Shown: positions 24,841-36,225, numbered from the stretch's first letter. The stretch: DNA of 64,000 nt from Forficula auricularia (GCA_024734495.1 JALMQS010000061.1:9218286-9282285), one strand, 5' to 3'. Numbers and translations: made by a program. The notes: a model not told the origin generated them from the letters alone.

Positions 24841-26076
24841 TAATAATAATTGAATCATCTGTATTAGATCGAAAGAAAAAAAACTGCGGTGCAAAAAATA
24901 AGAAATATCTCGGGAATTCAGTTTCTGAGTATATCGCGTTTCTGTTCAGTTTCTTGTATTGAATTTGTCAAAGTAGTGAAATGCATCCAGACATACCGTG
25001 ATTGAAGATTTTTTAAGTTCCTTGAAGGAATGTCAATGCCGTGAATGTAAATCTTTGAAATTGGGTGATTTTTCTTCCATAATTTTCAATAATTGTATTT
25101 GGATTTGACTTAAATAAATATTTAGAATTTTAACAAATAAGTGAACCATATATCTAAAGGATGTCTCTCCCCCAAATAATAAAAAAAATCATTTTATTCT
25201 GAAGCACTTTTGTTTATGGTAGCCGTATCGTTCAAAGAGAGTATCATACAATTAATTTTCTATTTAGCTCTTGCATGGTCTTTTCCGAAAACAAAAATTC
25301 CTGATATACCTATATAGTTTTAGACATAAAGATACCAAAATTATTGAAACTTGGGGTTCAAGGACAATTAAAGTTTTCTAATGAATCAGGAACATCTTTA
25401 AACAAATTTTATAAATAGTACTTATAATAATAAATGAATATAAGACCATATCTAGACGATGCCTCTCCTCCGAAATCATAAAATAAAATTTAACTTATTT
25501 CTTTAAACGATTCTTTAGTTAATCTTTATTAGAGATTGAGAATAATCTAAAAAATAAAATGAATTTCACATTTTTCCAAATTTTACGGGGCGGAGGAAAA
25601 CCGATTGAATTAAATAAGATTTTATATATTATTATTGAGAGAAAGAAAACCTATACCCCTCTCTCAGTAAAAAAAACATCTAAAAATTGTAAACTCCTCC
25701 TAAATTTTGTTAACCGCTCCAAAAAGGGCAATTATGTCAACAGCAAGCGAGTAACAGTGACTTAGTTTACACCGTAAAATTCCTTATTAGTAGGCTCGCT
25801 TTAGATGTCTAGATGATGTCTTCTAGTCATTTTAAAGACCACTTAAAGACAATAAGACCTGAATTAGACATCTCCTAAAGCGAACGTGCTATCAGGATTA
25901 GAATGCGGACCAAAACATTAGATTGTATCAAATTCTTGAGGTAAGCGACTGTGGATGGTACATTTGAAAAAAGTGCATCATGTGAAAATAGTATAATATC
26001 GCATCAAACACCTAAATAACGGTGTAAACAAACGCACATGTATCAAATAATTATCATAATTTGTAAAAGATTTAAT
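24841..26076. other. Non-coding stretch
   Basis: AT-rich. The small frame at 25559-25765 has no recognisable features. Confidence 0.5.
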
Positions 26077-26084
26077 GTTCTAAC

Positions 26085-26835
26085 TAGGGAATGCAATCCC
26101 GATCTCGCGAGATCTCGAGCTATTTTACGAGATCAGTCCCGAAGCATAAGTTGGCGAGATCTCGCGAGATTGAGAGAGAGAACAAGAAGAAAGTGCTACA
26201 TCGCTACCTAATACCTACGGGTCATAAGTGTTTATAGTGTATTTATAGTGTAAAATATCATAGTGATTTATATTCTTTGTAAATAGTGATTTATATTATT
26301 TGTAAAAAAAATTCTGCTCTTTTTTTCTCTTATTTTTAATTTTTCAAATTTTTTTTTCTTTCAATTTGAAAATCTATATTTTAATTTGTATTTAGATTTT
26401 ATAAACCATTTTTTCCTTGTGAATTTTTTTTTGTTTTTATCTACATATTGTGAATTGTTTTTATTAACGATAATTATACATTATAATTAATTAATTTTTT
26501 GAAGAAGATACAAAACAGTGTAATTTTATAGTTGAACATGGCTAAATGGCTTAGGTCCGAAGCTAAAATAAAAAAAAGCCTCCTCAGGTATTATTTTATT
26601 TTTGTTAATTTCCAAATTGTTGTGTTCATTAGAAATAATAAGTGAATGATTGTAAAGAATAAACATTTTTTTTAAATTAATGTTGTGTCTTACTTAATCA
26701 CATAACAAGTTAAGCAGTTTTCATCGAGTTTTATTTTTTCGAATAAAAACAATAGAGTTTTTTTAAAAAGTACCCGAGATCTCGAAAATAGCGAGATCTC
26801 GAACTTGCGATCTCGGCTCGAGATTGAATTCCCTA
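26085..26835. mobile_element. hAT-type non-autonomous element with perfect 8-bp TSD
   Basis: Termini TAGGGAATGCAATC and GATTGAATTCCCTA are flanked by identical GTTCTAAC (26077-26084 and 26836-26843), diagnostic of a hAT-size duplication. Both sub-terminal regions are packed with the palindromes GAGATCTC and CTCGCGAG. An ATG at 26538 opens a short frame (M-A-K-W-L-R-S-E-A-K) that runs into CAG|GTATT, a possible leftover first exon and splice donor of the parent transposase. No transposase domain remains. Confidence 0.88.
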
Positions 26836-26843
26836 GTTCTAAC

Positions 26844-27539
26844 CCGTTATTTTTCAATTACCTAAATATTCTGTTTTGTACTATATCTCAAAATTATTCG
26901 TACTTTCGTCATTCAGAAAGATCAGGGTGTAAAGACAAGGGCCTGCTGGTGTTCACACTGGCTTATTAAATTTCGTTGGCACTATTTTAGTTCACGTACT
27001 CTCGGTGTAAGTCAAGTCAGTATGCCATGCTGATGTACATAAATGCACTCCTTGAAATCGATTAAAAAAATCAACCAGTTTATAACAAGTATTAAAATAA
27101 AGAAAACTATACTATTTAATTTTTTACTAAAACCTTTCGATCACTTTTTTCTACCCACTCAAATTTTAGTTTTTATTTTGTATGTATGCATTTGTTTTTG
27201 ATTTAACAAAAGTGTCGAAGGTTGGCTCATTTTTCTTCATCAACAATAGAAATTCATTAATGTTACATTAAAATTTTAATCTTATATATGCATTTAAAAA
27301 AAAATGAATTATTTTTTATGAATCTTTATTTTTGAATAAAGATAATAAACAATTGTCTCTTTTTGTAAATAAATAAATTTCACTTTTTTTTAATGGAAAA
27401 AATCAAGAGTACAAAAAAAATTACTTAGATTAAAAAGCCAGTAGCAACAAATGTTAGATCTAATAAATTATCGAATTCAGATTATCTTAGCAATGACGAC
27501 TGAAAATCTGCCTTAAACCTGTCTTTTTCAAGTTAACGT
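26844..27539. other. Non-coding stretch
   Basis: AT-rich. Nothing recognisable. Confidence 0.5.
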
Positions 27540-28040
27540 TTAAAAAGTAAAACGGGGCCTTATTAGTGTCGCTACAATGTTAGTCGGTCTTTCAGTCCGT
27601 CTGTCAAGGCATTGTAGTTCGTAAACTAAATAAGATACAAACTTGAAATTTACAAGTTAGATTTATTCATTTCCCGCAAATCGTATTAAAATTTTAATCG
27701 AATGATTATTTTGGGGAGGGTCAAATATTTTTTGGGGTTCAATATAAAAACATATTTTTTTATCATGGGCAGTGAGGTATGTATGCCTGTTATAATACGT
27801 AATTTCACGTAAAATTAGGTTTAATTAAAAAAAAAAGTTTCTTAAAATTGAAGGTGTGAGAGAGCCATAATGTGGGCAGTTTAGGTGAATTTTATACCTG
27901 TAGGGGTTTAGAAATAGCTAAACTTAAAATTATGAAAATATTCCACGAATTATTTCGTTCCCTCCTTGCCAACGGCAAATAAGAACGATTTCGATATCTC
28001 AATTATTTTGAAAGTTATAAGTTGCGGGACCCTCAATATG
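27540..28040 (+). repeat. Dispersed repeat, 'taaactaaataagat' family, copy 1
   Basis: Shares 'gtgtcgctacaatgt', 'gtaaactaaataagatacaa' and 'cttgaaatttacaa' blocks with 49,990-50,600, and 'aataagaacgatttcgatat' with 47,430-47,470. Old, diverged, non-coding. Confidence 0.4.
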
Positions 28041-28770
28041 AAGTCCCACTCGCACTTGGCCGGCTAATTTTATTACTTAACAAGCTGAGGTCTCGGCACT
28101 TGTGACCTCCTCAACTAAAAATACGAATTGATTTATTGACATTTTAAAAAAATTCTTATACTATAAAAAAATTATCGTAATAATTTTATAAATATTTTAT
28201 AATTTCCCCCTAAATATTGATAGTGATCATTGATGAATGAGTTTGAGTACTTTTGTAGAAAATTATTTTCTTAGCTAAAAAATAATATCTTTGGATGCGA
28301 GATGAAAAAACTACTAAACCTTCAATATCTGAGTCTCATTCGCATACCTGGCTGTTTTTTTTTTTAATAATAGGAATGGAAAAAAATCGAAAATTACTTT
28401 TGTATATAGAAAAAAAAAATGAAATTGTTTAGAAGGAAGTTATTGTTGTAGGTTTCTGGAAAGAAGAAAGATGAGAATTCTGCCCTCAAAAAGCCATTTT
28501 CACGAAAGATACTACTAAACTACATTGCGCTATGTGATAATTTATTTGACTAAAGAGCATTACTAATTATAATTAAAGAATTTATTACAATAGTCGAAAT
28601 TTTATAGTTTTCATCAAAACTTTGAAATTGTCAATTTAAAAATTTAACAATCCTATTTCAGTCAATGTAAACAAAGGGATGCTTTTTGAATAGTAAATTT
28701 CAAATTTGTAAATATGAAAACTTAATTTGCTTAAGATTTAATTCAGGAGTATTTAAAACTTCACAATAGT

Positions 28771-28774
<4 letters not shown>
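28041..28774. other. Non-coding stretch
   Basis: AT-rich. Nothing recognisable. Confidence 0.5.
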
Positions 28775-28848
<74 letters not shown>

Positions 28849-28861
28849 CATATATATATAT
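28775..28861. repeat. (TA)n microsatellite
   Basis: About 85 bp of TA dinucleotides with one TACATACA interruption near the right end. Confidence 0.95.
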
Positions 28862-31594
28862 CAACTTATAATCAAACAAAGATAAAAGATAACAAAAACA
28901 GGCCTAAACTCGCTTTGTTTACATTCTGACGAAACTGAGGTCGGGGTATATGACGTCGTTCATTATCTTCATTAAGCCATCTGTGTTTATTGCTGAACAG
29001 AGGCTTCCCTTAGCTCAGGTTTTTAACCAACCACCTACCATACTAGATGGTAGTGCATCTCGGTAGAGTATCAAAAGATGTTGAATTATATTATTTGGAG
29101 ACGATTTGGAAAGAGGATGGCGAAACTGGTGAAATCGTTTCTAAGTTGGCATTGTCTTAAATTTTCGGGCTGGTACTAAAACGTCATTTTACTCCATCAA
29201 GCAAATCATATCCACTAGCCACTAGTTAGCAAGCGAGACCTCATGTTCGAGATTTTCTTCGTGACATATCACAAGGGAATTTTCAAAAGCATGAACGAAA
29301 ATTGCTTTGTTTACATGTTTCTATCCAATTTAATATATATAAATCTTGGTTATAATATGTTAAAAGGACTACTTTCCAAAAGATCTTAAGTTAAGCAAAA
29401 TATGGCCCAGTTTGTTCTGAAATGGGTAACCTTCCTTTTTAGTTACCATTTGCTGTTTTTATATTTACACAATTCTCAATCCTAAATAGGCATCCTCATC
29501 CTATTGGGAAGGCCTAAAGAGAGATAGTAGGAGTTGCGACCCTTTATTTTCGCTAGAAATTCAACGGCTATACTACTTAAGATTATATGCCTATATTGCC
29601 ATTAAAGGAAGAATCTGGCCAATTTATAACATACATTTAAATCTATATCAAAATCCTAATTACTATATTTTTAACTTAATCCAATCGTTACATATATTAT
29701 ACATGGATTCAAGTTAAAATTAATTCTATATTATTATGGGGTTCATTGAGAATACGATAATCTCTAAATCAGAAAAATATATTTTCCTAACAAATGATGA
29801 TACTCTAAAAGTTTTAGATTGAAGCAGATAATTCAGTTCGTCATTTATAAGAGAATTCATTTAATATATATAAATTTTTTGAAAAATATAATAATTCCGA
29901 AGCCTAATGTCTTATTGGTCATGCATTTTTTAAAAAATCAGGCAAAGTAATTGACTAAAACATGCTGATCGAAAGGAGAGCATCGATACAATACTGAAAA
30001 TTTGATAGAATAATTTACTTACTATTGGTTGATATGATTTTATTTGTTATTGGCGTATATTAAATATAAAAAATAATATAAAAAAACCAAAGTGATTTAA
30101 AGCAAATCAATTAGAAAAATTTATAATGATTAATATTATTTGATAATAAGATTATTGTTAGTAAATCAATAAATAATTGTTTATAATAGTTTTTGTTTTT
30201 AAAATAAGCTATCCTTGGTAGCGATTATCTCCATATTTTATATGTTAGTTTTTAATATTAATTAATTGGAAATTATTCATTATTTAATTTTATAGAAACT
30301 AAATCTAAGATCTATTTAAGGAATTAAATAAGGGTGGAAATTAAACCACTAAATAGGGATAGTACAATTCATAAGAATTAATTAGTTTAGTATATAAGTA
30401 TATTTCAGAGAAAAGTTAAATAAATTAACTTATAGTAATATAAATTTGGATCAATTATTGATATATAGCAAGTAATAATAAAATTGTTATAGGTAAAATT
30501 AATTATGCATAAATATAAACTACTAGAATAAATAATAATTTTTGATTTTTGAGCTATTTTCAGAATATTTATATAATATACCTATCGGTATCCTTGTCAC
30601 AGATAATTGAATAGTTGATAGTTTTACAAATATTCTTTAATATTTATTATATAAATATCAAAATGATATAAAATTGCAAAGACTTAAATACGTTTTTACC
30701 TTTTCTTTCAAACAAGAGTAATAATGTGAGTTTGCCATTTTTGAAAATGGTGAACTATGCTTGAATATTGCTTCAAGAAAGAATAGGCGGTCAATTTGCT
30801 AGTTCCACATAGCACCCTTATTTTGAAAAATAGATAAACACATTTATTTAAACTTTTAAGGTTTCATATATTTTGTAATTTATAGGCTAAAATATATTTC
30901 TTAAATTGTCAATTTTTTTACAATAACTAAGGAAATAGAAAGAAATAAGAGTTGAACGTTTTTCTCCCCCAGGTAAATATAACAATTTTCAAAATGCTCG
31001 AATTCCCTACATTTTGCAAATAGATTTGCTTTTTTATTTAATATTGATATCATATCTATGGAAATTGAAAATAGATTCAATTTATCAATATTTAAGAATT
31101 TCAATTTCTTATCTCGTGCTACCCCCCTACATAGAATAGACCCAAATCGATCTTTAATCAAAAGTATGCTTCTAATAGGGTATGTCGGCATAAACATTTT
31201 ACTATTGATGGATTGTTTAATTGGGAATATAGATTTTTTTGTTTTGAAAAATATTCTAAAATAAAAATAAAAAATAAAATTATAACCGAAACCTAATCAA
31301 AGGCGTGATGTCAGTGGTCAGTTTACAGTTTAGACACTTTTATACTTCCCTTCTTTGGAAATTACGTAAGAAAATTTAAAAGAATTAAAAATGTAGTTTT
31401 GTTTTTCAATGGTAAAATACATATTTTAGTTTTCAAAGATGTATTCCCAAAAAAATACCATTTATAAAACATTTTTGTTCATTTGAAAATACCACATGAA
31501 CATTTTCAATTAGAGAAAATCATCTACGGAGACTTCTGAAGCACACCATTGGTATGCAGAATTCTCGGAATTTACAGGCTTACATGAAAGCTAA
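28862..31594. other. Long featureless AT-rich stretch
   Basis: About 2.7 kb without a recognisable gene or terminal repeat. The frame at 30901-31197 (minus) and the overlapping one at 31058-31264 (plus) show no motif I recognise and are probably chance. Confidence 0.45.
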
Positions 31595-31835
31595 TTCAAG
31601 AAGATGAATAAACAGGGCTAAAACCACATTCAAATCCCCATGTAAAGCTTTCGGTTTATTTAAAAGTTTCATCAGAACATAGATCCATTGATTACAAATA
31701 TTTCATGACAGGCCAAGTCGTTTTATTGAGATGGTGTAAAAAAAAACACTTTTCTAAAAATAACGTTGTATACCAGAAAATTGTTTTTATTCATATATGT
31801 AGGTATATATATATATAAGAAGAAGTATCAATTTT

Positions 31836-31912
31836 ATTGAAGGAGACAATAAAAGAGTGTGTCTTCTGCTGGAATTACAAATTTTATTTATTTATAACGA
31901 GACTATAGTTTC
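31836..31912 (-). repeat. Penelope-like pseudo-LTR, 3' copy
   Basis: About 77 bp carrying GGAGACAATAAAAGAGTGTG, TCTTCTGCTGGAATT and TTTATTTATAACGAGACTAT. An inverted near-identical copy lies at 33770-33846. Fragments recur at 39742-39966, 41929-41998 and 58216-58285, marking the same family. Confidence 0.8.
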
Positions 31913-31945
31913 GAGGGCTTTGCCCTCTTCATCAGTCTATTACAA
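31892..31945 (-). ncRNA. Type I hammerhead ribozyme of a Penelope-like element
   Basis: On the minus strand: CTGATGA core, a six-pair stem II (GAGGGC/GCCCTC, loop AAA), GAAA, a minimal stem III (AC-TATA-GT), C as cleavage nucleotide, then stem I. Stem I pairs TTGTAAT-A-GA with TCGTTATAA over nine pairs (two G-U) with one bulged A. All core nucleotides match the hammerhead consensus. Hammerheads with very short stem III in terminal repeats are established for Penelope-like elements. The right pseudo-LTR keeps only the 3' half. Confidence 0.82.
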
Positions 31946-32086
31946 TGTATTCACAGGAATTAATTTATGAATGAAAGTTTAAAAACTTTCATGAGGTTAG
32001 GTTAAGAAAATATACAGTGTGGGTAAGTTCAGAATTGAAATTTGTACTTGTTTTATTATTTTGGCTGTAGGTGGCTTTCGTGAAGT

Positions 32087-33772
32087 TTATATTTTAGCCG
32101 CTATTTTTAAAATAAAGCTTTCGGGAATTTCTATTTTTCGATTTAAGAATTTTTTTGGTGAATTATTGTATGATTTTAAAATTTCCAACGATTCGAAAAT
32201 ACTAATTTTTAAGGGATCTAATTCTGATCTAATTAATTTAATATTTGATTCATCTGGAAAACAATGTTTCTCGGAGATTAAATGGTCTGCAAATGCACTA
32301 TGCCCTGAACTCCCTTTAAAAACCCTTTTGTGTTCCGAAATGCGCGTGTTTAAATTTCGTTCTGTTTTTCCTATATAGGTCGAATCACATTCTCCACAAG
32401 TTATGGAATAGACACCTTTTTTGTCCATTTTTTGAATTTTGTCTTTCTTATTATTGCTAATATCAGATCCCAATGTTCTAGAGGATTTGAAAATAGTTTG
32501 ATATCCTAAAGTTTTGAATTTTAATTTTAAAGTTTCCGAAATTTTTCCATAGTATGGGATTATTAATTTGGGTTTTGATTCTGGCTCGGACATTTGGGAA
32601 TAAATCAGATTCAGAGTTGACTTTTCAATTTTCTTTTTTAATAGTTTGTCAATAAGAGTTTCCTCGTAACCGTTTTTATTGGCTATTTGTTTTATTATTT
32701 CTAATTCTTTATTGAAATTTGTTTTATCTAAAGGGATGTTGGTTAATCTATGAATCATTGAGTGGAATCCTGCTAATTTGTGTGTGATAGGTCTGCAGGA
32801 ATTATTATTTATAGCTGTGTCTGTGGTCGTGGGTTTTCTAAATATTCCAAAAGTATGTTTTTTATTTGAAATTTTGATTTCTACATCTAAATAATTTAGT
32901 GTTTTATCTTTTTCGATTTCGCTGGTAAATTTAATTTTGTCATGGATAGAATTTATATTGTTGATAAATTCACCCAGAACGCGTTTTGTACCTGTCCAGA
33001 GTAAAATAATATCATCTACATACCGGTAGTAATAGTGAATGTATTTGAAATATTTGTATTCTACGTTAAGAAATTTTGTTTCGAAATTGTCTAAAAATAT
33101 TTCCGCTAGTAGGGGTGATAATGGGCTACCTATTGCTAATCCATTTTTTTGTTTATATATTTTATTATTAAATTGAAAGAAATTGTGATTTATACAGAGG
33201 TTCATCAATTCGCTTAAATTTTGTTTTTCTCTGGCTTGTAAATTAGGGGATTTAAAAATGATTTTGTTAACTAATTCTTGAGTTTCTTCTGGGGGAATAT
33301 TTGTAAAAAGGCTTGTGATGTCCAAAGAGATTAATTTACCATTATCGGGAATTTCAACATCTTTGATTTTATTTATTAATTCAAGTGAGTTTTTAATTGA
33401 GTTTTTGGGGATGAATTTAGTTTTTTCTTTAAATATTTTGTTTAAATGTTTGGCAAGTTTTGTAATTGATGAATTTGTATAACTAACTACAGGTCTAATT
33501 GGAATATCTTCCAATTTTTCAGACTTGTGAATTTTTGGAAGAGAATATAATCTGGGACATTGTGGATTCTTTTCTGGGAGTGAATATTTTTCTTTGTCTG
33601 TTAATATAATCGAATTTTTTATTTTTTCTTTAACTATTTTATCAAAACTTTTAACTGGATTTTTAATTTCTTCAAAATTATTTGACTTTAGAAAATTCTC
33701 CGTTTTTTCTTTGTAAATTTCATTGTCTAATATGCAAACTGTATTTCCTTTATCACTTTTTATCACTATCAA
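32087..33772 (-). CDS. Penelope-like element RT/GIY-YIG polyprotein, 5'-truncated
   Basis: A 561-codon uninterrupted frame. Reverse transcriptase: motif A S-L-D-I-T-S-L-F-T (149-157), motif B G-L-A-I-G-S-P-L-S-P (211-220), catalytic Y-V-D-D (251-254). A GIY-YIG nuclease follows: G-V-Y (453-455), C-x2-C (459, 462), Y-I-G (466-468), conserved T-R-I-S-E-H (476-481) and histidines at 491, 497 and 503. RT plus C-terminal GIY-YIG with a CCHH-type zinc motif defines endonuclease-positive Penelope-like elements, which copy RNA into cut chromosomal DNA. The first Met is not the native start: family ORFs are longer, and this frame abuts the inverted pseudo-LTR at the stretch 'S-D-K-G-N-T' normally internal to the protein. 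No stops or frameshifts, so the insertion is probably young. Frames on the opposite strand are shadows. Confidence 0.93.
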   Translation of the reverse strand: MIVIKSDKGNTVCILDNEIYKEKTENFLKSNNFEEIKNPVKSFDKIVKEKIKNSIILTDKEKYSLPEKNPQCPRLYSLPKIHKSEKLEDIPIRPVVSYTNSSITKLAKHLNKIFKEKTKFIPKNSIKNSLELINKIKDVEIPDNGKLISLDITSLFTNIPPEETQELVNKIIFKSPNLQAREKQNLSELMNLCINHNFFQFNNKIYKQKNGLAIGSPLSPLLAEIFLDNFETKFLNVEYKYFKYIHYYYRYVDDIILLWTGTKRVLGEFINNINSIHDKIKFTSEIEKDKTLNYLDVEIKISNKKHTFGIFRKPTTTDTAINNNSCRPITHKLAGFHSMIHRLTNIPLDKTNFNKELEIIKQIANKNGYEETLIDKLLKKKIEKSTLNLIYSQMSEPESKPKLIIPYYGKISETLKLKFKTLGYQTIFKSSRTLGSDISNNKKDKIQKMDKKGVYSITCGECDSTYIGKTERNLNTRISEHKRVFKGSSGHSAFADHLISEKHCFPDESNIKLIRSELDPLKISIFESLEILKSYNNSPKKFLNRKIEIPESFILKIAAKI

Positions 33773-33846
33773 ACTATAGTCTCGTTATAAATAAATAAAA
33801 TTTACAATTCCAGCAGAAGACACACTCTTTTATTGTCTCCTTCAAT
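33770..33846 (+). repeat. Penelope-like pseudo-LTR, inverted 5' copy
   Basis: Reverse complement of 31836-31912 with a few differences (AATTGTAAATTTT versus AATTACAAATTTT). It begins AAACTATAGTCTCG, the 3' half of the hammerhead, so the junction with the truncated ORF falls within the ribozyme. Inverted 5' terminal repeats are a known Penelope-like arrangement. Confidence 0.8.
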
Positions 33847-34359
33847 ATATAAAAATTCTGCTACTCTCGGCAAAAACTTTCAATTTATCAATTTTATATT
33901 ATTTTTGATGGTACACTAAATTTTTTAATACGAATTAACGAGATTTTCCCAAAACACGACTCTGATTCAACAGAAAAGAAGTATCGGGTTTTCACTGTAT
34001 ACCATTATTTCTGACTTATTTAATAATACTCGTATATTTATATTTTTTCTCTGATTTACAAAGTGCCTTGTTAGAAAATCGTTTTTTTATCCCATCTCAA
34101 TAAAGTGACTTGGCCTTTCATGAGTCATTTAATCAATGAATCCATGTAGTGATAAAGGTTTTACCTCTGTATGAAATTTGAGTGTATACTTATTCTATGG
34201 ACTTGGCCCGGATTGCCAATCTTCTTGAATCACGCTATTGATTCAGATTTTGGTTATAACTTAAATATTTTTCAAAACAAAATGTATTCATATTAAAATT
34301 TTTTAATTAAGTTACTGTTTAGAGGATACATTTTTAATTAAGTCCCAAATAATTTTTAT

Positions 34360-34700
34360 AAATATTAATGGAATACAACTACAAATAATACATACAACGT
34401 TTATATATTATTCTGCTATCATTCTCAAGCATGAGCACCCAATCCGATTTTGAATGATTCAACTAAGTGGTTGTCGAGCTATATATGGTCTGTAAGTACA
34501 GTCCAGCCAAGAATTCAGGACATTAACGAGCCCGAATTGAGTATTGCATGTTTTGAAAACCATAAAGTGAAATCATTGATACATTACTTTATTACATCCA
34601 CCAATCAGATTTGCTCCTCATACTTCACGATCGCAACGACGTAGTTATATTGTATATTTGTTGATTTGTTCAATAAATAGTTATAATTAATTATATATGA
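34360..34700. mobile_element. Inverted-repeat element related to 41045-41473
   Basis: The left part 'acaaataatacatacaacgt' with 'ctatcattctcaag' and the right part 'tagttatattgtatatttg' with 'ttcaataaatagttataatt' match the outer arms of the 41 kb element, but the interior differs. The frame at 34450-34644 is internal and not convincing. Confidence 0.5.
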
Positions 34701-34969
34701 TTTAAATAAAAATTATCTTTCAATAAATTCAATCACGAAAGTATAAACTAAAGTATATTTTTCACTGGGAAATAATAGGTGTAGTTGTTTCAAGTTTTTT
34801 TTAAAAATAAATACCACCACCAACCAATTTTATATTTGATTATTATTGATGTAATTAAGAAAAAGAAGTAAAAAAGATGTTTTTCTATTTTAATGCTTCT
34901 GCTAAGGAAGAAGAAAGTCTGCTGTGGAGAGAGGAAGGAAACATTTTGTTTGTTTCCTTCATTGACCCC

Positions 34970-35018
34970 TTGAAACTCTGAAGAAGGAGGGAAGAATCCT
35001 CCGAAACGTTGGTTTGAA
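34970..35018 (+). ncRNA. Complete-core hammerhead motif with palindromic stem III
   Basis: CTGAAGA (34978-34984), a five-pair stem II (GGAGG/CCTCC, loop GAAGAAT), GAA, then self-complementary ACGT as stem III and T as cleavage nucleotide. Stem I pairs TTGAAACT with GGTTTGAA at seven of eight positions (one G-U). With only ACGT available, stem III would need two RNA copies, as proposed for dimeric hammerheads. The hairpin lies in a repeat whose decayed relative is at 38172-38220. Confidence 0.6.
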
Positions 35019-35099
35019 AGGAAAGGAAATAAATTACACCTAGGGCTGCCTTCTATTACATTCAAGCAAAATTTCTAACAGTCAGTCTCTCTCCAGAGA
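35019..35099. other. Short spacer
   Basis: Nothing recognisable. Confidence 0.4.
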
Positions 35100-35263
35100 A
35101 AATTTCGTTCAAAAAATTAATATCTCTTAAAATATAAATTTTTCGATGTTCATTATAAAAAAGTATAAGCTTTTTTTGAGATATTTTTAAAATACCAAGA
35201 ACAAAAACACAACACTTATTTCATGCACTATTACAATACTTCACCATACCCCGTATGGTAAAA
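35100..35263 (+). mobile_element. 3' fragment of the CCATACCCTGTATGG family
   Basis: Matches the last ~160 bp of the 15649-16468 element, ending ACCATACCCCGTATGGT. Truncated at the left. Confidence 0.65.
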
Positions 35264-35799
35264 AAAAACATGTAACAACTACACTTATTTCCCTGGAGAA
35301 AAAATATATCTCAAAAATCTAAAAATTAAAAATAAATTACCATTTAAAAAAGTAAAAATTAATAATTATAAAAATTTAAATTTGTATGCACCCACTCTAT
35401 TGCGTTTATATGATTATTTTGCCGACAATCCTGATGTTCATTAAATTTTATACTTTGAACCAACCCTATTTTCTTTGAATTTTATAAAATCTTGAAGATA
35501 GCACAAACTAAATTCTTATATCAATGTCTTTTAATTCATTTACGACTTCGATATTTTTCTTGTTTGATTACTTTTGGATAATTAATAATAGAAAAGAGTA
35601 TAAATTGCTTGAGAATGAGGAAGATGTAATTGTGGATGGAAGAAGACAAGCGTAAAAAGGCGTGTTTCATAGACTAGCAAGCGGAGAGTGAAAAATAAAA
35701 AAAATAAAAATAAAATTCGAATGAATAAGAGCGATGAGAGATGGATGTCGGGTGCCGGGGTTCCAGTAAGTGAACCCAGACAATTGGTGGGTTACTTAC
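35264..35799 (-). other. Intron downstream of the kinase exon
   Basis: AT-rich; on the minus strand it follows the splice donor GTAAGTAAC at 35799-35791. No further kinase exon was recognised at lower coordinates. Confidence 0.5.
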
Positions 35800-35956
35800 G
35801 TGACATGGTTTCTTTCCGGCGAACTTGAACACCAATGATGGCTTCCATCGGAACTTCCGTGCGGGGAATGCTGACAGCGTGTGGCGGCAAGTAAATGGGC
35901 TCAAGATTACCAAACGTGCACTCCGTGGAGATGTTCTTGTGACACACCGCGTGCGA
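35800..35956 (-). CDS. Diacylglycerol kinase theta, exon completing the third C1 domain
   Basis: The minus strand encodes S-H-A-V-C-H-K-N-I-S-T-E-C, which supplies the last H-x2-C-x7-C zinc ligands of a C1 finger. It continues through E-P-I-Y-L-P-P-H-A-V-S-I-P-R-T-E-V-P, a block I recall as conserved in insect kinase theta proteins (diacylglycerol to phosphatidic acid, lipid second-messenger signalling). It ends in phase 1 at a strong donor (C|GTAAGT). Joined to the exon at 49634-49854, the finger spacing C-x4-H is exactly right if this exon starts with TCG at 35956. The genomic bases just upstream are ...TTGACG, so no AG acceptor is present there; the nearest AG (about 35980) would introduce a stop. 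The 5' boundary is therefore uncertain by a few bases. GC content is well above the surroundings, as expected of host coding sequence. Confidence 0.85.
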
Positions 35957-36225
35957 CGTCAACACAAGGTTTACGTTAGCTAGTACATTGCATTCTCTCC
36001 ATTGCTTATTTTGGAATCCTTCCTCTTTACATTTGCAAACCATCTCTGGTCAATTATTTAAACCACATTTTGTTTTGCCGAGAGCAACCACGGCGGAACG
36101 ATCTTAGGCCAGGAGGGTCAAAACTTGGAAAGTGATGTAGGCCTACCGGGGGAAGCAAATTGGTACAATTTAGCCCATTTTTAAGCAGTTTGTAGCTGTG
36201 GTTTTATTGAAAACTAAAAGAAAAA

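Larger units (their letters stand above)
31595..34232. repeat. Wider inverted repeat enclosing the Penelope-like element
   Basis: Outside the pseudo-LTRs, imperfect inverted arms at about 31,595-31,760 and 34,075-34,232 share (in opposite orientation) 'ggccaagtc', 'ttattgagatgg', 'atccattgatta' and 'ttcaagaagat'. The retroelement therefore sits in the loop of an older foldback, or the whole unit is an inverted duplication. Confidence 0.6.

Noticed and set aside
30901..31264. Two overlapping frames on opposite strands
   Set aside because: AT-driven composition, no motifs, mutually overlapping.
32019..32378. 119-codon plus-strand frame
   Set aside because: Antisense shadow of the Penelope-like ORF's C-terminus; the minus frame has clear domains.
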